Positions 28,080-36,514 of a stretch of 64,000 nucleotides of DNA are shown piece after piece. The stretch is taken from positions 95,158-159,157 of the forward strand of contig CALXZO010000001.1 in NCBI GenBank assembly GCA_944393265.1. Reading direction: 5' to 3'. The stretch's first letter is position 1. Every line of letters begins with the position of its first letter. This stretch comes from an uncultured Clostridia bacterium. GTDB lineage: Bacteria > Bacillota > Clostridia > TANB77 > UBA1234. Under the pieces are notes generated by a model. The model was not told the DNA's origin. It did no database searches and saw only the letters and a program-made list of their open reading frames with translations. A program made the position numbers and the translations under genes.

Positions 28080-29075
28080 ATGATAGATGATAAATTACCT
28101 AAACTTTTAAGGGACTATTTGAATTATAGTGCAAATTTAAATAAATCTAGTAATACGTTAAAGGAATATCAATATGATCTTGTAAATTTTCTAAAATTCA
28201 TGAAATTTGTTGAACTTAAAACCATTGACAAGAAAAAATATAAGACTGTAGATGATGTTGAAACTATAGCAGATATAGATTCTAAATTTTTAAATGGAAT
28301 TGACCTAAATGATATATATGAATATTTAACGTATGTAAAAGATAAATGTGATAACTCTGCTGTTACGAGAGCGCGTAAAGTTGCGAGTATTAAAAGTTTT
28401 TTTAAGTATCTTCATTTGAAGGCTAGAGTAATTGATGACAATCCCGCTAAGGAACTTGAAAGTCCTAAGCTTGGCAAAAGGCTACCTAAATATTTGACAT
28501 TGGAACAAAGTACGGCGCTTCTAGACGGAGTGAGAAACAAAACAATTAAAGGCAGAGAACATGATAATAGAGTTCGCGATTATACAATAATAACTTTGTT
28601 CTTAAATTGCGGTATGCGTTTATCTGAGTTAATTAGCATAGACATTGACCATATTAAATTTGATGAAGAAATATTAACTGTTATAGGCAAAGGTAATAAG
28701 GAAAGAACCATATATTTAAATCGTGCATCCATGGAAGCTATAAAAGAATATCTATGTGTGAGACCTAATGTTACAGATACCAAGGCACTATTTTTAAGTG
28801 AACGAAAAACAAGAATTAGTAAAAGAACAGTTCAAAATTTAATAAAAAATTATTTGAGAGAAATTGTTGGATTAGATAGTAGCTACTCTACCCATAAATT
28901 AAGACACACTGCAGCAACGCTTATGTATCAGTTTGGAAATGTGGATATACGTGCATTGCAAGAAATATTGGGGCATGAAAGTATTGCTACTACAGAAATA
29001 TATACTCATGTAGATAACTCGCAAATTCGTGAAGCTGTCGAAAGTAATCCTCTAGCCAACTATAAACCGAAGTAA
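28080..29075 (+). CDS. Tyrosine recombinase (XerC/XerD-like)
   Basis: About 331 residues. The N-terminal SAM-like DNA-binding domain has a longer than usual insert (residues 50-75). The catalytic residues are complete: Arg in CGMRLSEL, Lys in GKGNKERT, His-x-x-Arg in HKLRHTAATL, His in GHESIATTEIYTHV, with the Tyr in that segment. No attachment-site or phage genes are near, so chromosome dimer resolution is more likely than an integrase role. ATG 28080 after AAGAGGA; TTG 28062 is an alternative. Confidence 0.85.
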   Translation: MIDDKLPKLLRDYLNYSANLNKSSNTLKEYQYDLVNFLKFMKFVELKTIDKKKYKTVDDVETIADIDSKFLNGIDLNDIYEYLTYVKDKCDNSAVTRARKVASIKSFFKYLHLKARVIDDNPAKELESPKLGKRLPKYLTLEQSTALLDGVRNKTIKGREHDNRVRDYTIITLFLNCGMRLSELISIDIDHIKFDEEILTVIGKGNKERTIYLNRASMEAIKEYLCVRPNVTDTKALFLSERKTRISKRTVQNLIKNYLREIVGLDSSYSTHKLRHTAATLMYQFGNVDIRALQEILGHESIATTEIYTHVDNSQIREAVESNPLANYKPK

Positions 29076-29093
29076 AATTTTTATAAGGCTCAT

Positions 29094-29141
29094 AAAATCT
29101 TCTATGAAGTATTATTAATACGTACTTTGTAGAAGATTTTA
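29094..29141. terminator. Bidirectional terminator between recombinase and YneA-like gene
   Basis: AAAATCTTCTATGAAGTA and GTACTTTGTAGAAGATTTT pair across a short loop; both ends carry T/A runs. The genes are convergent. Confidence 0.75.
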
Positions 29142-29411
29142 ACTTATAGGAACTAGCAGTGTTTGTCCAACATATATCATAGAATTCTTTAAGTTATTTA
29201 TTTTTTTTATTTCATAAATATTCTTCTCTACATTCCCGCCAATGTCAATGGCAATTGACCAAATAGTGTCGCCAGCAGAAACAGTTATCTCACTATATTT
29301 TGGAATCTCTGCTGAAAATACAGTGTTTGTAGCCATACTAATTAAAAATGAAATAATACATATAATTATAGCTAAAGAAAATATGAATCTTGGAATATTA
29401 ACTATTTTCAT
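29139..29411 (-). CDS. yneA: YneA-like LysM cell-division inhibitor
   Basis: 90 residues. N-terminal membrane helix (FSLAIIICIISFLISMATN) and one LysM domain (ITVSAGDTIWSIAI to GQTLLVPIS). In Bacillus, YneA is made during SOS and blocks division until DNA is repaired. Here two LexA-type sites lie directly upstream, one inside the promoter spacer, which makes the call strong despite the small size. Ribosome site AGGAGGTCC before ATG. Confidence 0.85.
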   Translation of the reverse strand: MKIVNIPRFIFSLAIIICIISFLISMATNTVFSAEIPKYSEITVSAGDTIWSIAIDIGGNVEKNIYEIKKINNLKNSMIYVGQTLLVPIS

Positions 29412-29429
29412 AATGGACCTCCTATCAAA

Positions 29430-29441
29430 GAACAGATGTTC
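29430..29441 (-). promoter_or_regulatory. LexA (SOS) box 1
   Basis: GAACAGATGTTC, a perfect GAAC-N4-GTTC palindrome between promoter and start of the YneA-like gene. Confidence 0.8.
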
Positions 29442-29455
29442 TTGTGTTTGACTAT

Positions 29456-29484
29456 ATAATATACGAACATTCGTTCAATGTCAA
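29456..29484 (-). promoter_or_regulatory. Promoter with embedded LexA box 2
   Basis: On the minus strand, TTGACA (29484-29479) and TATTAT (29461-29456) are 17 bases apart. The spacer holds GAACGAATGTTC (29476-29465), a Bacillus-type SOS box. Confidence 0.85.
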
Positions 29485-29596
29485 GAAGAAAATTAAAATA
29501 ATAAATAAAAATGTATAACAATTTGTAAAATCTGTCTGTCCTAGCTAGAAAAATCAACCTTTACTCTAAGTACGAAAACTTAAGTATAAAGACACC

Positions 29597-29637
29597 AAAA
29601 AAGAAACCTGGGACTATTTAAATCCGAGGTTTCGTTA
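29597..29637 (-). terminator. Terminator of pta-ackA
   Basis: Stem GAAACCTCGG/CCCAGGTTTC with an AT-rich loop, followed on the minus strand by a T-run. Confidence 0.75.
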
Positions 29638-29653
29638 CAAACAATAATATAAA

Positions 29654-30868
29654 TTATTTTATAAGTTTTAAAGCTTCTCTAGCAATAATTATTTCTTCAT
29701 TGGTTGGGATAATTAATATAGGTATTTTAGAATCAGGTGTACTAATTATTCCTTCATACATCTCATTATCTAAATGAGAATCATCGAATTTTAATCCGAA
29801 ACAGTCTAAGCCATCTATGCAGGCTTTTACGACATCAGGATTATGTTCTCCTATTCCTCCTTCAAATACGATACAATCAACGTTACCTAGTACAGCCATA
29901 TAAGCCCCTATGTACTTCTTTATTCTGTACGTTAAAATATCAAGCGCCATCGAAGCTCTCTCATCGCCTTGATCACGTAGAATCTTTAAGTCTCTAACAT
30001 CTCCAGTTTTACCAGAAAGAGCAAGAAGACCAGATTTTTTATTTAGAGTATTTAGCATCTCGTGAATATCCATATCTTCTCTATCCATAACGAATTCTAA
30101 AACTGCAGGATCTATATCACCAGAACGAGTGCCCATAACAAGTCCCTCAAGTGGAGTAAATCCCATAGAAGTGTCAACACACTTACCATTCTTAACAGCA
30201 GTAATGCTAGAACCATTACCAAGATGACATGAAATCAAATTGATTTCATTTAAGTTTTTATTCATTATTTTAGCAGCCTCTTCAGTTACATATTGATGAG
30301 ACATTCCATGTGCACCATATTTTCTAATTCCATACTTTTCATACCATTCGTATGGGACACCATACATATATGCCCTTTCAGGCATTGTTTGATGGAATGT
30401 AGTATCAAATACAAGAATTTGCGGAATTTCTGACATGGTCTCGTAACAAGCATTAATACCTTGAAGAGCAGGTGGATTGTGAAGAGGCGCATATGGCATT
30501 GACTTAGTTTTAAATCTTTCTAAAATTTCAGGTGTTATTAATGAAGATTCTTTAAAGAAAGGACCAGCATTAACTATCCTATGCCCTATTGCTGAAATTT
30601 CGCTTAGAGAATTAACAACTCCAACTTTCTCATTTGTCAAATACCTGATAACAGTTTTAAAAGCTGCAACATGATCTGGTAAAGGTAATTCTTCAATTAT
30701 TTTCTTTTCCATTTTTATTGATTTATAATCAATAAAAGGATTGCCAATTTCAGTTTCTGCAGCTCCTATTCTATCACATTTTCCTTTAGCAAGAACCTCT
30801 TCATTTTCCATATCAATTAATTGAAACTTAAGCGAAGAGCTTCCACAATTAACTACTAGTATTTTCAC
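29654..30868 (-). CDS. ackA: Acetate kinase
   Basis: Converts acetyl phosphate and ADP to acetate and ATP. 404 residues, standard length. N-terminal VVNCGSSSLKFQL, the kinase signature around GHRIVNAGPFF and HLGNGSSITAVKNGKCVDTSMGF (phosphate-binding), and GTRSGDIDPAV near residue 245. It follows pta by 18 bases in the same operon, the normal fermentative acetate pathway. No in-frame CGG. Confidence 0.97.
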   Translation of the reverse strand: MKILVVNCGSSSLKFQLIDMENEEVLAKGKCDRIGAAETEIGNPFIDYKSIKMEKKIIEELPLPDHVAAFKTVIRYLTNEKVGVVNSLSEISAIGHRIVNAGPFFKESSLITPEILERFKTKSMPYAPLHNPPALQGINACYETMSEIPQILVFDTTFHQTMPERAYMYGVPYEWYEKYGIRKYGAHGMSHQYVTEEAAKIMNKNLNEINLISCHLGNGSSITAVKNGKCVDTSMGFTPLEGLVMGTRSGDIDPAVLEFVMDREDMDIHEMLNTLNKKSGLLALSGKTGDVRDLKILRDQGDERASMALDILTYRIKKYIGAYMAVLGNVDCIVFEGGIGEHNPDVVKACIDGLDCFGLKFDDSHLDNEMYEGIISTPDSKIPILIIPTNEEIIIAREALKLIK

Positions 30869-30886
30869 TTTTATTTCCCCCTATTT

Positions 30887-31882
30887 TTATAAATTTGAAT
30901 TAATCGCTTGAAGTGCAGTAAATGCAACAACACCAACTATGTCCTTACTACTACATCCCCTGCTTAAATCATTTACAGGTCTTGCAATACCTTGAGTAAT
31001 TGGTCCAAAAGCATCTGCATTTGCAAGTCTTTGAACTAATTTGTATCCTATATTTCCCGCATTTAAATCCGGGAATATTAAGACATTAGCCGAACCAGCA
31101 ATGTCGTTATCTGGTGCCTTTTGAGCAGCAACCTTAGGTACGATAGCAGCATCAAGCTGAATCTCACCAACAACTTTTATATTAGGTGCTTTATCTTTAA
31201 GCAGATTAGTAGCATTAATTACTTTTGATGTCATATCTGTAAGAGGCGCACTTCCTAGTGTAGAATAAGATAGCATAGCCACTCTAGGCTCGTTTCCCAT
31301 TAAACTTCTCCAGCTTTTTGCAGAAGATATTGCTATCTCAGATAATTCATCGTCTGTTGGATTAGTATTCAATGCGCAATCTCCAAACAAGAACATGCCG
31401 TTTTCTCCAAAATCAGAATTTGGTACAGAAATGATAAAAAATGAAGAAACAAGTTTTACATTAGGGGCAGTCTTAAGAATTTGAAGTGCAGGGCGAAGAG
31501 TGTCTGCAGTAGAACAAATACTGCCCGCTACTAGCCCATCAGCATCTCCTTGCTTAACCATCATAGTTCCAAAATATATATTGTTTTTCAATGTCTCATG
31601 AGCTTTTTCGGGTGTCATTCCCTTTGCCTTTCTTAGCTCATAGAAAGCACTAGCATACTCTTCAAATTTATCTGATGTTTCGGGATCGATTACATCAATA
31701 TCAGAAATATCAATGCCTTTTGTATCTAGCTTGTCGCGGTTACCTATTAATACAACTTTTGCAAATCCTTCATCCGTCACGACTCGAGCAGCCTCAATAA
31801 CTCTTATATCAGAGCTTTCGGGAAGTACAATAGTTTTAATAGATTGTTTAGCTTTTTCTTTTATACTATCAATAAAATTCAT
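30887..31882 (-). CDS. pta: Phosphate acetyltransferase
   Basis: Makes acetyl phosphate from acetyl-CoA. 331 residues from ATG 31882, chosen because AAGGAGATG precedes it at good spacing. The short, single-domain form lacks the N-terminal CobQ-like extension of E. coli. Blocks IVLPESSDIRVIEAA, FGDCALNTNPT and FPDLNAGNIGYKLVQRL are family signatures. First gene of the pta-ackA operon. Confidence 0.95.
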   Translation of the reverse strand: MNFIDSIKEKAKQSIKTIVLPESSDIRVIEAARVVTDEGFAKVVLIGNRDKLDTKGIDISDIDVIDPETSDKFEEYASAFYELRKAKGMTPEKAHETLKNNIYFGTMMVKQGDADGLVAGSICSTADTLRPALQILKTAPNVKLVSSFFIISVPNSDFGENGMFLFGDCALNTNPTDDELSEIAISSAKSWRSLMGNEPRVAMLSYSTLGSAPLTDMTSKVINATNLLKDKAPNIKVVGEIQLDAAIVPKVAAQKAPDNDIAGSANVLIFPDLNAGNIGYKLVQRLANADAFGPITQGIARPVNDLSRGCSSKDIVGVVAFTALQAINSNL

Positions 31883-31983
31883 ATGGCACATCTCCTTTTT
31901 TAAATACCCAAATCTAGAAATGATTATACCCCTCTTTTAGCAACAATTCAAGTGTATAATGATTATAGCGGCTTAAAATAGAT

Positions 31984-32001
31984 ATGGGGACTGAGTTTTA
32001 A
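31984..32001 (+). repeat. Divergent copy of the GGGGACGGAGTTTTTGTC repeat
   Basis: GGGGACTGAGTTTTAATC, about 14 of 18 bases like the copies at 38.06 and 54.63 kb. In the divergent promoter region of pta. Weak; could be chance. Confidence 0.3.
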
Positions 32002-32057
32002 TCTTGAATTATGGTAATAGACAACATATAATTACACCTAGAAAGGATATGATGTAA

Positions 32058-32912
32058 ATGGAGCTTAAGTACACGGCTACTAAGGAAAATGAGGGTAAAA
32101 AGGTAAGTGATATACTAAGAAAAGAATTAGGCATATCTTCTCGCTTACTAAATAAACTAAAAATGAGTGGAAAAATAATTGTAAATGGAAATGCTGTTTT
32201 TTCAAATTACATTATTAGTGAATCAGATAAAATACTAGTATTAATAGACTTTGATGAAGAGGATGATACTATTCCAGAAAAGCTTGATTTAGACGTATTA
32301 TATGAAGACGGATATTTGTTGGCTGTAAATAAGCCTGCTAATATGGTTGTACATCCTTCTTCATATCATCCTAATAATACTCTTGCAAACGGTGTTAAAT
32401 ATTATTTAAATAATAAAAAGAAAATAAGACCTATAAATCGCCTAGATAGGGATACGTCGGGGATAGTATTATTTGCAAAAAATGAATATATTCAAGAAAA
32501 GATTAAAACGGATAAGTTTATAGAAAAGGAATATATAGCAATAGTGGATGGAATTCCTGAAATAAAAAAGGCTGAAATAAAGAAGGCAATTAGTAGAAAA
32601 AAAGACAGTATAATGGAGCGAGAAATAAATGAAAATGGTCAAATGGCGATTACAGAATATGAAGTTATAAAGGAAGATAAAAGAAAAAATATAGCGTTAC
32701 TTCGAGTTCATATACAAACAGGAAGAACGCATCAAATTAGAGTACATATGGCATATATAGGTACACCGATTTTAGGAGATACGCTTTATGGTAAAGTATC
32801 TGATTTGATTGATAGACAAGCATTGCATGCACACAAAATAACATTTATTCATCCTATTACGAATAAAAAAATTACTATTGTGGCGGAGGTACCTTTTAAA
32901 GATATATTTTAA
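32058..32912 (+). CDS. RluA-family pseudouridine synthase
   Basis: 284 residues. N-terminal S4 RNA-binding domain (KVSDILRKELGISSRLLNKL, residues 15-70). Catalytic block INRLDRDTSGIVLFAK with the essential Asp near residue 137, and GRTHQIRVHMAYIG near 225. Modifies uridines in rRNA or tRNA. There are three members of this family in the window, so target assignment (RluC, RluD or YjbO type) is not possible here. Divergent from pta. Confidence 0.9.
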   Translation: MELKYTATKENEGKKVSDILRKELGISSRLLNKLKMSGKIIVNGNAVFSNYIISESDKILVLIDFDEEDDTIPEKLDLDVLYEDGYLLAVNKPANMVVHPSSYHPNNTLANGVKYYLNNKKKIRPINRLDRDTSGIVLFAKNEYIQEKIKTDKFIEKEYIAIVDGIPEIKKAEIKKAISRKKDSIMEREINENGQMAITEYEVIKEDKRKNIALLRVHIQTGRTHQIRVHMAYIGTPILGDTLYGKVSDLIDRQALHAHKITFIHPITNKKITIVAEVPFKDIF

Positions 32913-33226
32913 CAAAGTCTAAAAAAAACTAGATTTGATAAATCACAAAATAATAAAGTATCAGAATTATTTAGCGATGATAAACCAATTAGCCTTGAAC
33001 CGACATTGTTCAGTATGCCTGTTTTTTTTACTAAAGTATTTCCTATTTCAAATTCACAAGAACATCTGCGACCTATGTAATTTTGTAACACGTTACACCA
33101 GTTGCCACATAAAGTATTGTTTGAAGTAACGTCGCTAGTATTAGTAGATTGGAAATTGTTATTACTCAATGAATTACTACAGCATCCTGTATTTCTGAAA
33201 TTATTACACCCCTGAAAATTATGCAT
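32909..33226 (-). CDS. Asn/Cys-rich small protein, unknown
   Basis: 105 residues starting MHNFQGCNNF, placed by a GGGGAG site. The N-terminal 50 residues are rich in Asn, Ser and Cys. The C-terminal half (IGRRCSCEFEIG to LLFCDLSNLVFFRL) has five or six beta strands and could be an Sm/LSM-like or coat-type fold. The composition is common among spore-coat and exported proteins. It overlaps the 3' end of the facing pseudouridine synthase by four bases. Confidence 0.55.
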   Translation of the reverse strand: MHNFQGCNNFRNTGCCSNSLSNNNFQSTNTSDVTSNNTLCGNWCNVLQNYIGRRCSCEFEIGNTLVKKTGILNNVGSRLIGLSSLNNSDTLLFCDLSNLVFFRLC

Positions 33227-33353
33227 ATTCTTCTCCCCTTTTTCATGAAAATATACTGTTAATATAAGATATGAAAAAAGGATAATATAAGTTACAATAA
33301 AAGAACAATATAAATTGAAAAACTTAAATATTTTAAATTCTCTATTCATAAAT

Positions 33354-33380
33354 AAAAACCTGCTGGTAAGCGGGTTTTTA
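33354..33380. terminator. Terminator of RNase P RNA
   Basis: AAAAACC-TGC-TGGTAA-GCGGGTTTTT hairpin, symmetric, so it can act on both strands. Confidence 0.75.
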
Positions 33381-33388
33381 TTTTGTTT

Positions 33389-33726
33389 GGAGTAAATCTA
33401 TAAGCCGGGTTCTGTATTTGATAATCATTTATCTAGGATGTATATTGCTATACATCTCAAGCCACGTAAATGAGAAAGAAAAGACGAGCAACCCATATAT
33501 TCTTTCTCGTGTTGCTCCAGGTGGGGTTTACATAGCAAATGTGTCTCCACATTTCTGGTAGGCTCTTACCCTGCCTTTCCATCCTTACCTTTATAAAATA
33601 AAGGCGGTTTATTTCTGTTGCACTATCCTTAGAGTCGCCTCCACCAGCCGTTAGCTGGCACCCTGCTCTGTGGAGCCCGGACTTTCCTCTCGTGCTAAAA
33701 GCACCAGCGATTATCTGATTTACTCC
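33389..33726 (-). ncRNA. rnpB: RNase P RNA (type A)
   Basis: Catalytic RNA of RNase P, which matures tRNA 5' ends. On the minus strand the 5' conserved block GAGGAAAGTCCGGGCTCC and the 3' block ACAGAACCCGGCTTATAGA are both present. Helix P1 pairs GGAGTAAATC with GATTTACTCC, setting the ends at 33726 and 33389. About 338 nt. It follows the ABC exporter genes on the same strand. Confidence 0.97.
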
Positions 33727-33771
33727 ATAAACAATATTACACGACGTGTAATGTTATGTCAAGTACCAAAA

Positions 33772-34551
33772 TCATGAACCAGTCGACTTATATTGAGATA
33801 GTCCAAAATTCCAGAGCATAAAACATAATCCGCAAAATATTACTGTCACAAGGGGAGTAAGCCCATACCAAAATGGAGGGTTCCCCTTATCTAATAGATA
33901 AAGCAGTGGAAAATAATTGACGCAACCAAATGGTATTACATATGTAAAAAAAGCAGCAAACCACTTTTGATAAATATCTATAGGGTAAGATGATAAATCT
34001 CTTCCACCGTTAGATATAATATTCATAAGCTCCATACCTTCTATTGCCCAGAAGCTGAAAGATGCTTTAATCAACACAATAGAAAAGAACAATGTCAAAG
34101 AGCCTAAAATCATAAGGAGTATCACTACACCTTTGTATATGTTCCACTCAACGTTAATAGTTATAATTCCATAGATTAGAAAAATAACAGATTCAATAAG
34201 CCTTCCTATTTTGTAAAATTCAAAATTTGAACATAAAACTTGAAAAGTAATATTTCTTGGTCTAACCAGTAGTCTATCTAATAATCCGTTTTTTATGTGC
34301 TTATAAAAATGATCAAGCCCTCGTCCAAACATTTCTACAAAAGAGTGACCAAAAGAAGCTATCCCTGTCAGTAATATAATTTCATTTATCTTCCAATCTC
34401 CTATTCCGCCAAATGTATCCATAAGAATAAGAGCAGATGCTAAAATAAAGAACGTATTTAAAGCTGAGGCAAGTAGTGAAAAAATAAAGGAAGCACGATA
34501 TTCAAATTCACTTTTAATAAATATCAATATAGATTTAAAATATAAAGACAT
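33772..34551 (-). CDS. ABC-2 type permease (second)
   Basis: 259 residues, six hydrophobic segments, no signal peptide. FGHSFVEMFGRGLDHFYKHI near residue 60 and GLLDRLLVRPRNITFQ near 90 are like the ABC-2 permeases of the paired-permease exporter group (DUF990-like). It lies three bases after the first permease. The pair with the ATPase forms an exporter whose cargo is unknown. Confidence 0.8.
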   Translation of the reverse strand: MSLYFKSILIFIKSEFEYRASFIFSLLASALNTFFILASALILMDTFGGIGDWKINEIILLTGIASFGHSFVEMFGRGLDHFYKHIKNGLLDRLLVRPRNITFQVLCSNFEFYKIGRLIESVIFLIYGIITINVEWNIYKGVVILLMILGSLTLFFSIVLIKASFSFWAIEGMELMNIISNGGRDLSSYPIDIYQKWFAAFFTYVIPFGCVNYFPLLYLLDKGNPPFWYGLTPLVTVIFCGLCFMLWNFGLSQYKSTGS

Positions 34552-34554
34552 ATT

Positions 34555-35355
34555 CTACCCTCCTTGTGAAACTACTTTTTTTCGAGCATTATTCATAATT
34601 AAATTGCCAATAGTAACAAAAATGACAATCCATATAATCTGTAACATAACACTTATACATCCTTCTTGAACTGAAATATTTCCTATATATAGTCTAAATG
34701 GCAAATCCACAATTAATCTAAATGGTAACATGTATGCTAATTTTTGAAAGAATTCAGGCATAAACAAAATAGGAAGTGTGCTACCAGCAAAAAATTCGGC
34801 GATGATACCATATATATTAAAAATTCCTCTTGAAGAGGTTGTATAAAACATAATACCGTAAATAATCATTGTGAGGCTTATAGATAAAAATAGCCCTAAA
34901 ATCAATGTCAGTAGAAATAAAACAAATGATGCAAATGATGCAGGAAAGTGAAGAGCATATTTGTCAGGCAATAATAAAGCAACAATAATAATTGGAGAAA
35001 ATCTAAGTAAAACATTTGAAAGCCTCCCAGCAAATGTTTGTGCATACCAATGCCAATAAATGTTAAAAGGTCGCACAAGCTCATATACTACTTGTCCTGT
35101 TATAATCGAATCACAAATATCAGATGAATTATACGAAAATCGTATTAATGCAAAGAATGCTTGCTGTATCCATAGATAGGATACTAATTGTTCCCAAGGC
35201 ATTGGGCTAGCTGTTCCCATTTTGTAGTAAGCTTCATAGATAAATATATACATCGCTCCCCAAAAAAATTGAGTAAAAATTCCTGTGATGGCGGCAAACC
35301 TATATTGAAGACCAACAGAAATACGAAGCTTGAGAAAAGACAAATATGGTTTCAT
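34555..35355 (-). CDS. ABC-2 type permease (first)
   Basis: 266 residues, about six membrane segments, with SISLTMIIYGIMFYTTSSRG and a PFRLIVDLPFRLYIG block typical of this permease family. It comes 37 bases after the ATPase gene and before the second permease. No CGG in frame. Confidence 0.8.
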   Translation of the reverse strand: MKPYLSFLKLRISVGLQYRFAAITGIFTQFFWGAMYIFIYEAYYKMGTASPMPWEQLVSYLWIQQAFFALIRFSYNSSDICDSIITGQVVYELVRPFNIYWHWYAQTFAGRLSNVLLRFSPIIIVALLLPDKYALHFPASFASFVLFLLTLILGLFLSISLTMIIYGIMFYTTSSRGIFNIYGIIAEFFAGSTLPILFMPEFFQKLAYMLPFRLIVDLPFRLYIGNISVQEGCISVMLQIIWIVIFVTIGNLIMNNARKKVVSQGG

Positions 35356-35392
35356 AAAATATCATCATCCTTCTTATTATAAATTATAAAAA

Positions 35393-36384
35393 TTAACTTT
35401 TAAGATCTAACTCCAAATACATCTTAGCAATTACTTCCTCAATAGGAGAACTCTCAACTTGGATATCCAAAATATTAACTTGCTTAGTTAATAGACTAAT
35501 TACATCTTGAAGCTTGATAATATTAGAATTAAATTTCAATAAAGCATGTTGCTCGCTTTGTTCGAGCGTTTCAACATCGTTAATATTGATTTTATTTGTT
35601 GTATATTCATACTGAACTCGCATAATAAACTTAGAAGAATACTTTTTTCTAATGTTATCTAGAGTTCCATCATAAAGTAATTTTCCTTTGCCTATTAGTA
35701 AGATTCTGTTGGTCAAGGCTTCTATATCTTGCATATCATGTGTTGTAAGAATTACAGTCGTTTTATGAGTTTGATTTAAATTTTTTACAAACTTTCTGAC
35801 AGCAATTTTTGAAACAGCATCCAGTCCAATAGTAGGTTCATCTAAAAATAATATTTTTGGTCTGTGCAAAAGAGATGCTGCAATTTCACAACGCATTCGT
35901 TGACCTAAGCTAAGTTGTCTTGTTGGAGTTTTAATAAAGTGAGATAAGTCTAGAGCTTCAATAAGTTCGTTTCGAGAGTCTTCAAAAATTTGTTTTGGAA
36001 TTTTATAGATATCTTTTAAGAGATAAAATGAATCATCTGGTGGCACATCCCACCATAGCTGAGAACGTTGACCAAATACGACACCGTATATCTTTAACGT
36101 ATTCTGTACGTTCTTTATAAGGAACTTTACCATCAACTGTGCATGTTCCAGACGTAGGAGTTAATATACCACACATAATTTTAATAGTAGTTGACTTGCC
36201 GTGCACCGTTTGGCCCGATATATCCAATTATTTCGCCTTTTGGAATATGAAAAGAAATATTATCCAAAGCATGAACCTCACGGTATTCTCTTTTAAAAAA
36301 AGACTTGAATGCACTTTTAACACCAGAACTACGTTGAGCCACCTTAAAAGTCTTAGAAATATTATTTAGATAAATCAAAGCCAC
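35393..36384 (-). CDS. ABC transporter ATPase, two CGG +1 recoding sites
   Basis: About 330 residues, total length 3n+2. Site A (36199-36201) lies inside Walker A: the zero frame reads NGARQ, skipping C gives NGAGKST. Site B (36084-36086) is at KDI-GVVFGQ, the Q-loop. After both shifts the protein continues with ATPase signature LSLGQRMR, Walker B ILFLDEPTIGL and the H-loop TTHDM. The zero frames are stopped within 6 and 17 codons. GTG start after GGGAGGGA. Without recoding neither piece could bind ATP, so two shifts in exactly the right places argue against decay. Confidence 0.85.
36084..36086 (-). other. Putative +1 recoding site, CGG (ABC ATPase, Q-loop)
   Basis: Sense reading is GAT ATA CGG TGT. 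Skipping C gives ATA GGT GTC GTA, the IGVVFGQ Q-loop. Confidence 0.75.
36199..36201 (-). other. Putative +1 recoding site, CGG (ABC ATPase, Walker A)
   Basis: Sense reading is GGT GCA CGG CAA. Skipping C gives GCA GGC AAG TCA, i.e. GAGKS of Walker A. Confidence 0.8.
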
Positions 36385-36473
36385 ATCTCCCTCCCTTTAA
36401 TAAAGATTTTAAAAATCGAAATTGTAACCAAACAAGTGAGATTTTATAACAAAAAAAATAAAAAGTAAACAGG

Positions 36474-36510
36474 GACGTGACAAAAATTATAAATTTTTAT
36501 TACGTCCCTA
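36474..36510 (-). terminator. Long inverted repeat after proS
   Basis: GGGACGTGACAAAAATT pairs with AATTTTTATTACGTCCC, about 16 pairs, small loop. It ends proS and may be a solo copy of the dispersed GGACG...TTTTTGTC repeat family. Confidence 0.6.
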
Positions 36511-36514
36511 ATTA

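Noticed and set aside
28080-29075. Integrase of a mobile element
   Set aside because: No att repeats, excisionase or phage genes around; the gene lies among chromosomal functions, so a Xer role is likelier.
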